Program-made: the position numbers and the translations under genes | Notes under the pieces: model-generated | Seen by the model: the letters and a program-made list of their open reading frames with translations, nothing else | What the model was told of the DNA's origin: nothing | Databases searched by the model: none | NCBI GenBank assembly: GCA_937967535.1 | Contig: CALCMV010000008.1 | Span: 1 to 5,259, forward strand | Source: an uncultured Saprospiraceae bacterium | GTDB lineage: Bacteria; Bacteroidota; Bacteroidia; Chitinophagales; Saprospiraceae | Reading direction: 5' to 3' | DNA length: 5,259 nt | Part shown: positions 1-4,573 of the stretch, piece after piece | Position numbering within the stretch: the stretch's first letter is position 1 | Layout: each line of letters starts with the position of its first letter

Positions 1-592
1 GTTTTTTGAGCGTTTCAAATACATCAATAAAATCCTGAATCAAGCCCTTCGGATTGTCCACATCGGGCTTCAAAAGTTGGCGCAATTCATTGGTTTTATC
101 CGATACATTTTTTTGTAATATTTCTATATGAGAAAGAATTTCATTTTTGGCAGAATTGAAGTTGACTTCGTGCCAATATTCGAGACTTTCGATGGTTTCG
201 AGGTCTTCATCGGTGAGTTTTAGCGTGCGTCTGAAAGTGTGTATGAGCGCGAGTCGCTTGATTTGAGGTTGGAGTTGTTCGATGACGAGTTTGCACAGAT
301 TTTCCGCAAAAATAGTGAGGTGAATACGATATTCATTTTTAAATGGAATGGTGCGATAATAGTAATTACTAATTTTTCGAGACAATAATTCCTTCTGAAT
401 TGATTTGGGATTTTCCAGCAAAACCAATACATCATCCAACGTATCATCAAAATCGCGCTTGGTAAATTCATGCGGAATATCGCCGTCCAATATTTTCTGA
501 TACAACCAAACTACCAATAGCAAAGACTCCTGATTTTGCGGTAAAATCTCGGTATAACTCTGTGCTACGGATTTGTAAATGTCTGTATTCAA
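1..592 (-). CDS. Partial helical protein of unknown function (C-terminus beyond window; possible kleisin/MukF-JetA-like N-terminus)
   Basis: A 197-codon open frame runs off the left edge, so the C-terminus is missing. An in-frame TGA (605-607) lies four codons upstream of a TTG at 590-592, and the frame contains no ATG. TTG (N-terminus MNTDIYKSVAQSY) is therefore the most likely start, with ATT at 593-595 as the alternative. Residues 20-60 look helical (ESLLLVVWLYQKIL, then DFDDTLDDVLVLLEN). Residues 63-92 (KELLSRKISNYYYRTIP, then EYRIHLT) could be the recognition helix and wing of a winged-helix fold, followed by long charged helices from 95 to 197. That layout resembles the N-terminal part of SMC-partner kleisins (MukF/MksF/JetA), but this is an inference from architecture only and I do not recognise the family with certainty. 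It lies downstream of, and in the same direction as, the L,D-transpeptidase gene, 122 bp away. No Shine-Dalgarno sequence is seen. Confidence 0.72.
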   Translation of the reverse strand, partial: MNTDIYKSVAQSYTEILPQNQESLLLVVWLYQKILDGDIPHEFTKRDFDDTLDDVLVLLENPKSIQKELLSRKISNYYYRTIPFKNEYRIHLTIFAENLCKLVIEQLQPQIKRLALIHTFRRTLKLTDEDLETIESLEYWHEVNFNSAKNEILSHIEILQKNVSDKTNELRQLLKPDVDNPKGLIQDFIDVFETLKK

Positions 593-605
593 AATGATAG
601 TTGTT

Positions 606-626
606 CAGTCCGCAGTCCACTGTCCG
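606..626. repeat. Three degenerate tandem heptads (CAGTCCG / CAGTCCA / CTGTCCG)
   Basis: Three consecutive 7-bp units occupy this stretch: CAGTCCG, CAGTCCA and CTGTCCG, each differing from its neighbour at one or two positions. They lie immediately upstream of the TTG start of the left-hand gene and overlap the in-frame TGA that bounds it. No function is visible; the array is short enough to be chance or replication slippage. Confidence 0.5.
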
Positions 627-676
627 CCGTTTTGATGTGAAGTCATTTTACGCGAGTTGTGGACGGGAAATTCGGG

Positions 677-684
677 CAAAAGTA
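677..684 (-). promoter_or_regulatory. Possible Bacteroidota -7 box TACTTTTG for the left-hand gene
   Basis: Read on the minus strand the octamer is TACTTTTG, an exact fit to the Bacteroidota consensus TAnnTTTG. It would place transcription initiation near 670, about 78 nt before the TTG start at 592. I find no TTG/TTTG -33 element at the usual distance upstream (about 704-707), so support rests on the -7 box alone. Confidence 0.28.
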
Positions 685-714
685 CGGAAAAGTCGTTGGT
701 TGGTGGTTATAAAT

Positions 715-1455
715 TTAATCAAACTGATACATGCCTGTCTCATTTACCTTTACCTCGCGCAATTTTCGATTATTTTCAAAATCAAAATATATCGTTTCGA
801 GGTTCTGCCAAAACGATATATTTTCCTCATATTCAGCTAATTCAGGCAAGTAATTTTTACTAATTTCACGATTAAATCGGATGGGAAAAATATCTACGCG
901 AATCTTAGCTTGACCATTGGTTTGTGCTTGATTGGCGAGGGTGTATAATTCCTTAATTTTTTCATCCGTAATCGCAATACAGCCTATACTCACGCAATCT
1001 CCATGAATGAAAATATTGTCTCCGGGTCGCGTTTTATGTGCAAAATATAAATCGGATTTGTTCGGATAATTTAAGCCTAAAGAAAGGTAAAAACGACTTT
1101 GTGGATTAAAGCGGTCAATGTGGTAAACGCCTTCGGGAATTTGACTGTCTCCTTGACGGCGTTTTGGTCCGAGTACGCCTGAATTGGTGCAAAAATTATA
1201 GCTTTTAATGAAGGTAAAATTATCATCAGCTATGTTTTTTGCCCATACTTCAAGGTCTTCTTCCAATTTGAAAGCGCGTAAATAAATTTCGCATTGTTCG
1301 TAATCAATGCCTTTTTCGTATAGCATTTTTCGGAGATTATTTTCATTTTCATCCTTTGCAATTTCTACTCTGCTTTTGTTAGAAATATCAGAATTATTAG
1401 AAGGGCAGCCCATTAAAAATAGAGCGAGGAAAGAATAGAGGAGTTGGCGAATCAC
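715..1455 (-). CDS. Lipoprotein L,D-transpeptidase, YkuD domain, YafK/DpaA type
   Basis: This 246-aa cell-envelope protein carries the YkuD (L,D-transpeptidase) signature HGDCVSIGCIAI at residues 151-162, with His151 and the predicted catalytic Cys159. The preceding block (EGVYHIDRFNPQSRFYLSLG at 108-127, then LNYPNKSD) is typical of the YafK/DpaA branch. L,D-transpeptidases form or break bonds at meso-diaminopimelate of peptidoglycan stem peptides. E. coli DpaA detaches Braun lipoprotein from the wall, but Bacteroidota are not known to use that lipoprotein, so the substrate here is open. The N-terminus is a short signal peptide with lipobox L14-M15-G16-C17, predicting lipidation at Cys17. 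The start codon is GTG (1453-1455): an in-frame TGA lies nine codons upstream with no ATG between, and the first internal Met sits inside the lipobox. The 3' part of the gene holds a perfect inverted repeat (784-824), and a MITE-like element ends about 32 bp upstream of the start. Confidence 0.93.
   Translation of the reverse strand: MIRQLLYSFLALFLMGCPSNNSDISNKSRVEIAKDENENNLRKMLYEKGIDYEQCEIYLRAFKLEEDLEVWAKNIADDNFTFIKSYNFCTNSGVLGPKRRQGDSQIPEGVYHIDRFNPQSRFYLSLGLNYPNKSDLYFAHKTRPGDNIFIHGDCVSIGCIAITDEKIKELYTLANQAQTNGQAKIRVDIFPIRFNREISKNYLPELAEYEENISFWQNLETIYFDFENNRKLREVKVNETGMYQFD
784..824. repeat. Perfect 14-bp inverted repeat inside the transpeptidase gene
   Basis: The arms AAAATATATCGTTT (784-797) and AAACGATATATTTT (811-824) are exact reverse complements around a 13-bp spacer. 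The repeat lies wholly in coding sequence, covering residues 211-224 of the transpeptidase (ENISF, spacer WQNL, ETIYF). In the mRNA it would form a long AU-rich stem about 95 nt before the stop codon. It is not followed by a U-run, so it does not look like a simple intrinsic terminator. Confidence 0.7.
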
Positions 1456-1484
1456 AGGTAAATGGATTTTAAAATTTTTTCATA

Positions 1485-1642
1485 TAAGAGCATGTTTAAA
1501 TTTTTTTAAACTGATAATCAACAGTTTATGGTTTTGGCGAGACATCAAAGAGGGAGTTTATCGGGATAAATGACCGATTTGATGTGAAGCCAAGTTCATA
1601 AAATGTTGGTTATCAGGCAGAAAAAATTTAAACATGCTCTAA
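1485..1642. mobile_element. MITE-like palindromic element, 152 bp with 3-bp TAA target duplication
   Basis: The element spans 1488-1639. Its ends are perfect 19-bp terminal inverted repeats: GAGCATGTTTAAATTTTTT at 1488-1506 and its reverse complement at 1621-1639. Both flanks read TAA (1485-1487 and 1640-1642), consistent with a 3-bp target-site duplication. The interior is also palindromic without gaps about a centre at 1563.5 (TTTAT, CGGG, ATAAA at 1557-1570). By hand count, 59 of 77 position pairs over 1487-1640 are complementary. There is no open reading frame inside. Terminal repeats, short size and lack of coding capacity are the hallmarks of a miniature inverted-repeat transposable element. 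The TNA-type duplication would suit an IS5-related parent transposase, which is inference. It lies 32 bp upstream of the transpeptidase GTG start and may have separated that gene from its original promoter. The alternative is a long structured hairpin with another role. Confidence 0.72.
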
Positions 1643-1675
1643 AATTATCCATAAAGAAACGCACACTAAATAGCA

Positions 1676-1741
1676 CTTAGTATGCTCAAAAACTTAAAAC
1701 TATCATAAAAACAGAAGCCCGAAACTTACTTGCATACTAAG
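1676..1741. repeat. 10-bp perfect inverted repeat with 46-bp spacer
   Basis: CTTAGTATGC at 1676-1685 and GCATACTAAG at 1732-1741 are exact reverse complements. The spacer is A-rich and non-coding. The pair sits just right of the MITE-like element, in the divergent intergenic region. It could be a protein-binding site pair, a long-looped stem or a remnant of another insertion; the sequence does not decide. Confidence 0.4.
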
Positions 1742-1775
1742 CAATTCAGCCTCACAATAAAAAGACATTTAAATC

Positions 1776-1799
1776 ACAGGTATTTCCCAAAATGCCTGT
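1776..1799. promoter_or_regulatory. 10-bp hairpin or operator-like palindrome abutting the -7 box
   Basis: ACAGGTATTT (1776-1785) pairs with the stretch at 1790-1799 around the four-base loop CCCA, giving ten pairs including one G-T wobble. It ends exactly where the candidate TATCTTTG promoter box begins and covers the place where a -33 element would lie. That position suits an operator. It is not followed by a T-run on either strand, so a terminator is less likely. Confidence 0.35.
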
Positions 1800-1807
1800 T
1801 ATCTTTG
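1800..1807 (+). promoter_or_regulatory. Possible Bacteroidota -7 box TATCTTTG upstream of the glycosyltransferase
   Basis: TATCTTTG matches TAnnTTTG exactly and reads toward the glycosyltransferase. Initiation would fall near 1813, giving a leader of roughly 135 nt that contains the large palindrome at 1822-1895. No TTTG is seen 17-21 bp upstream; that stretch is occupied by the palindrome at 1776-1799. A promoter without a good -33 element may need an activator, which is inference. Confidence 0.32.
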
Positions 1808-1821
1808 CTTGGTAAATTAAA

Positions 1822-1895
1822 GGTCAGAAGTCAAATTTGGAACGATGTAGAGAAAATTCATGAATTTTCTCTACATTATTCGTCCACTTCTTGAC
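1822..1895. repeat. Nested inverted repeat containing a loopless perfect 32-bp palindrome
   Basis: ATGTAGAGAAAATTCA (1845-1860) is followed with no spacer by its exact reverse complement (1861-1876). Outside this core, GGTCAGAAGT (1822-1831) pairs with ACTTCTTGACC (1885-1895) with one bulged base, so the whole 74 bp folds as one long hairpin with an internal loop. It lies in the presumed 5' leader of the glycosyltransferase gene, ending 53 bp before the ATG. A downstream T-run is absent. It may be a mobile palindromic repeat, a leader RNA structure or a protein-binding site. Confidence 0.65.
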
Positions 1896-1907
1896 CATGA
1901 AATGGTC
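1893..1907. repeat. Small stem GACCAT-GAA-ATGGTC
   Basis: A perfect 6-bp inverted repeat with a three-base loop starts inside the right edge of the larger palindrome, sharing GACC with it. The two structures are therefore mutually exclusive at this point, which would allow a switch between alternative leader folds. This is only a structural observation. Confidence 0.35.
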
Positions 1908-1935
1908 TGACATCTGACAGCAATGCGGTCTGACC
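1906..1935. repeat. TCTGACN heptads upstream of the glycosyltransferase
   Basis: TCTGACA occurs twice in perfect tandem at 1906-1912 and 1913-1919, and TCTGACC follows at 1929-1935. The same motif in reverse complement (GGTCAGA) is at 1822-1828, so outer copies could also pair with each other. The array ends 13 bp before the ATG of the glycosyltransferase, in the region that would be contacted by initiating ribosomes. Confidence 0.45.
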
Positions 1936-1948
1936 TCTCATCATTCAA

Positions 1949-3436
1949 ATGGCAAAAAAAGCGACATATTTCATCTTCGGTATTACGGCTATACTGCTGC
2001 TTGCCTATACGATAGCACGCGCCCACATGCTCTCCATGACGCACGACGAAGCCAGTACTTACCTCAACTATATTGATACAAATGTCTGGCAATGTTTTAA
2101 TAATCCAAAATGCTGGGGTACTGCCAATCTGCACTGGCTCAATACCTTGCTGATGCAGCCGTCTGTCAAGCTATTTGGGGTGTCGGAGTTGTCGGTGCGC
2201 TTGCCGAATTTGTTGCTGCATGTGGTGTATCTGGTGTTTTCGTTTTTATTGGTGCGAGATATGCAGCGTCCGTTTTTGGTAACATTTGCTGCTTTTTTGA
2301 TGCTCAATTTGAGTCCGTATCTGGTTCAATTTTTCTCATTGGCGCGTGGCTACGGGATGCTTTGCGGCTGGATAATGATGAGTTTGTATTTTTTATGGAA
2401 ATACATTGACACGGAAAAAAACAAATTTGTAATTGGTACATTTTCAGGGGCTTTTCTCGCGGTAATGAGCAATTTTGTCGCGCTCAATTACCTTATGGCA
2501 TTGACAGGCGTTTTTTATTTATGGTTAATTTATTTATTGTTTTTTGAGAAAAAAGCTGACGCTCACCCCGCCTACAAAAACGAATTGAGTGAAAGCCTCC
2601 CTTTTGGGAACAAAAGGGTGTGGGCGGCGTTTATTCCACTCCCATTTTTAATGACATTAGCCGCACTACTTTACCGCCCACTTCAATTTCTCAGTAAAGG
2701 CGGTGAATTTTTATATGGCTCTAATTCGCTTTTTCATAGCCTCAAAACAATAGTACATGACTACCTCCAATCTAAGGCAGAGATTTATTTTGGTAAAGAA
2801 ACTATACTCGTTTTCGCTTGCTTGGCAATTGCTTTTACGGTACTTGCTACGGTACGCGCTACACATCAATTTATCCGAAAAAAACAAGACACACGAACTG
2901 CATTTCTACTGGCTGCCGTACTGATTTTGTTGGGTGTTATTGTGATACAAAAAGTACAATTTCATGTGATGGGTACGAATTATTTAGTCAGTCGTACTGC
3001 TTTGATGCTCGTACCACTTGGGTTGCTCCCGATGGCTTTGTGTCTGTTATTATGGGAAAATCGTTGGGTGAGTGGATTACTCATTATTATCGGTATATTT
3101 TCGGTGCTGCATTTCAAATCATTGATTGATTTTACCCATTGTCGCGAATGGTGGTATGATATACACACCAAAGACATGGCTTTGTACGTTGATAACCTTG
3201 AGGTCGAAAAACCCGTTAAACTCGGTGTGCATTGGACTTATCACCCCGCAACCATGTTTTATTGGAAAACAGGCGAACTCAATGCCATTGATGAATTGCT
3301 GTACAATAAAGAAATTCGCAACGACGATTATTTTGATTATTATTATGTACCGCTTGGCGATACCGCTAAATTGCATCCTTCGTATGTGGTGGAAAAGCAA
3401 TTTGGGTATGATTGGTGGTTGTTTCGGAAGGAGTGA
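1949..3436 (+). CDS. Polytopic GT-C family glycosyltransferase (PMT/ArnT-like, GT39/GT83-type)
   Basis: This 495-aa integral membrane protein has about ten or eleven hydrophobic segments: roughly 5-24, 83-104, 107-122, 125-150, 160-178, 180-199, 223-242, 284-302, 317-334, 348-369 and 372-388. A soluble C-terminal region of about 105 residues follows. Just after the first segment is THDEAST (31-37), with the Asp33-Glu34 pair typical of the first periplasmic loop of GT-C enzymes. Further on are LHWLNTLLMQPSVKLFG with RLPNLL, FSLARGYGM, and NYLVSRTALMLVPL (344-357), blocks I associate with Bacteroidota family-39-like enzymes. Such enzymes transfer a sugar from a polyprenyl-phosphate donor to lipid, glycan or protein acceptors on the outer face of the inner membrane; donor and acceptor cannot be read here. 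The ATG has no Shine-Dalgarno sequence and an AT-rich leader. It is the first gene of the plus-strand series; the next start is 30 bp away. A GNRA-type hairpin and a TVLA-TVRA duplication lie in loop regions. Confidence 0.85.
   Translation: MAKKATYFIFGITAILLLAYTIARAHMLSMTHDEASTYLNYIDTNVWQCFNNPKCWGTANLHWLNTLLMQPSVKLFGVSELSVRLPNLLLHVVYLVFSFLLVRDMQRPFLVTFAAFLMLNLSPYLVQFFSLARGYGMLCGWIMMSLYFLWKYIDTEKNKFVIGTFSGAFLAVMSNFVALNYLMALTGVFYLWLIYLLFFEKKADAHPAYKNELSESLPFGNKRVWAAFIPLPFLMTLAALLYRPLQFLSKGGEFLYGSNSLFHSLKTIVHDYLQSKAEIYFGKETILVFACLAIAFTVLATVRATHQFIRKKQDTRTAFLLAAVLILLGVIVIQKVQFHVMGTNYLVSRTALMLVPLGLLPMALCLLLWENRWVSGLLIIIGIFSVLHFKSLIDFTHCREWWYDIHTKDMALYVDNLEVEKPVKLGVHWTYHPATMFYWKTGELNAIDELLYNKEIRNDDYFDYYYVPLGDTAKLHPSYVVEKQFGYDWWLFRKE
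2599..2618. repeat. 8-bp hairpin with GGAA loop inside the glycosyltransferase gene
   Basis: CCCTTTTG (2599-2606) and CAAAAGGG (2611-2618) are exact reverse complements around GGAA, which matches the stable GNRA tetraloop class in RNA. It encodes residues 217-224 in the polar loop between membrane segments ending near 199 and starting near 223, where the protein tolerates insertions. Confidence 0.45.
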
Positions 3437-3466
3437 GAAATATTTTTCGTAAAATTTAGACTTAAT

Positions 3467-3742
3467 ATGAGAACAAAAGTACACTTAAAATTGACACGAA
3501 CTCCAAGCAAAAGAGCAATGGCTCAAGTATTGAGTGCATCAAAAGAAAATACTGCGGAGCCTGACGGCGAAGTGGAAATTTTGCCAGATGAAACAGATAA
3601 AAAAGCCTTGATAATCAAATTTGACTCACCGAAAGGAAGTCAGGATTATTTGGCGGGAAAAATTATGAAATCTTATCATTATGTTGATACATACAACGAT
3701 ATATCTATTAGTTTTGAAACTAAAAGAAATAAGATTGATTAA
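3467..3742 (+). CDS. Hypothetical protein, 91 aa
   Basis: I do not recognise this protein. It has no signal peptide, membrane segment or cysteine. The N-terminal 30 residues are basic (RTKVHLKLTRTPSKRAM), residues 31-45 are acidic (EPDGEVEILPDETD), and the second half alternates short hydrophobic stretches (ALIIKF, YHYVDTY, DISISFE) that suggest a small beta-rich fold. It starts 30 bp after the glycosyltransferase stop and ends 21 bp before the next gene, so it is probably co-transcribed with them. The ATG is preceded by AT-rich sequence without a Shine-Dalgarno motif, as for its neighbours. An antitoxin, chaperone or small accessory subunit of the neighbouring methyltransferase cluster is conceivable, but nothing in the sequence singles one out. 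Confidence 0.7.
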   Translation: MRTKVHLKLTRTPSKRAMAQVLSASKENTAEPDGEVEILPDETDKKALIIKFDSPKGSQDYLAGKIMKSYHYVDTYNDISISFETKRNKID

Positions 3743-3763
3743 GTATTCTAATTTCATAACAAA

Positions 3764-4507
3764 ATGAATATCAGCAAAATAGGCGAACAAATATTAGAAA
3801 TATGCAGTAGAAAAGATTCTGACGCAAGAAAGGATAGAGAAGAACTTTGGGAATTGTATGATGAAATTGACAGGCGACAACTCTCAGAAAATGAGGAACA
3901 TATAGATGCGCTGTTTTCGTTACACAGAAAATTGTTTGAAGTTCGCAATAGAAAAGCAAGTTATTGGGAACATGAAATCGGAAGAATGCTTATCAATCAC
4001 TTGCCCTTTGCGATAAGGATGAAAGATGAAGCGTTTCCTGAAGGTGAGATAGAAACTCTAAAGGAACATTACGATGAAAGTGAAAATGCCCGACCTGCAT
4101 TGAAGATGAGTGCAAAAATATTGAAATATGCCAAAGAAATCATTGAAAGTAAGCCCGACAAAACTAAGCGTCATAAGAAAAAGGTGACACAGGCATTACG
4201 ATGGATAGATGGCTTGCAGAACTATTATATTATTGAAGATGTGAAAAACATTTACATGAAATTTATCCACGACAAAGATGAGGATTTACAGCTTTTTGCA
4301 CTAACAGGAATCGAAAACTATTTTGCCCATAAAAGCTCAGAAAAAATCACGAAAGAAGAAGTGGAGATTTTTGAAAATATCATCCAAACTACCAAATTCA
4401 GGTCTAATGCTTCTACTGTCTGCCAAATATTAATTAATGCAGAGGAAATCAATCAATTTGGTGCAGTTATTAGAATGGATGATTGGAAAGATAGGAATAG
4501 GAGTTGA
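3764..4507 (+). CDS. Hypothetical helical protein, 247 aa, possibly HEAT-like
   Basis: I do not recognise this family. The protein is highly charged, has no signal peptide or membrane segment, and reads as almost entirely alpha-helical. Residues 1-55 are heptad-like and may be coiled coil (EILEICSRKD, REELWELYDEIDRR, HIDALFSLHRKLFE). A basic stretch (SKPDKTKRHKKKVTQALRW) lies near 128-146 and could contact nucleic acid. Residues 153-230 contain repeated helix pairs (VKNIYMKFIHDKDEDLQLFA, then VEIFENIIQTTKF) that resemble HEAT/ARM-type repeats. Cysteines occur at positions 14 and 216 only, with no metal-site or nuclease motif visible. It follows the 91-aa gene by 21 bp and precedes the methyltransferase start by 48 bp. 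Its place between an unknown small protein and a DNA methyltransferase makes a partner role in DNA modification or defence possible, but this rests on position alone. Confidence 0.78.
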   Translation: MNISKIGEQILEICSRKDSDARKDREELWELYDEIDRRQLSENEEHIDALFSLHRKLFEVRNRKASYWEHEIGRMLINHLPFAIRMKDEAFPEGEIETLKEHYDESENARPALKMSAKILKYAKEIIESKPDKTKRHKKKVTQALRWIDGLQNYYIIEDVKNIYMKFIHDKDEDLQLFALTGIENYFAHKSSEKITKEEVEIFENIIQTTKFRSNASTVCQILINAEEINQFGAVIRMDDWKDRNRS

Positions 4508-4535
4508 TAAGCGGTAGTTATTTTGCGAAAAACGG

Positions 4536-4573
4536 AAAATTTGAAAATATTTTTAATGCAAAAATTTGAAAAT
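4536..4573. repeat. 13-bp direct repeat flanking the methyltransferase start codon
   Basis: AAAATTTGAAAAT occurs at 4536-4548 and again at 4561-4573, with start-to-start spacing of 25 bp. The first copy is in the 48-bp gap and the second covers codons 2-6 of the methyltransferase, so the ATG (4556-4558) lies between them. Paired sites in this position could bind a repressor, but the motif is AT-rich and could arise by chance in this background. Confidence 0.4.

Noticed and set aside
220..471. Minus-strand 83-codon frame starting with ATG
   Set aside because: It is a shifted frame inside the longer uninterrupted frame 1-592, and its composition (WMMYWFCWK) is unlike a real protein.
601..863. 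Plus-strand open frames of 79 and 68 codons
   Set aside because: They lie largely antisense to the convincing L,D-transpeptidase gene, overlap each other in different frames and have no recognisable protein features.
631..1589. Shared 12-mer TTTGATGTGAAG at 631-642 and 1578-1589 as evidence for a second copy of the MITE-like element
   Set aside because: The match ends after 12 bp, and one match of that length is expected by chance in a window of this size.
1822..1907. Intrinsic terminator at the large palindrome
   Set aside because: No T-run follows on either strand, and the flanking genes are divergent, so no transcript needs to end here.
1456..1948. CRISPR array or tRNA in the intergenic region
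   Set aside because: There is no regularly spaced repeat with unique spacers, and no cloverleaf or CCA-ending structure; the repeats present are palindromes and short heptads.
1871..2307. Minus-strand frames of 87 and 79 codons at the start of the glycosyltransferase
   Set aside because: They are antisense to the coding region, with no motif and no promoter.
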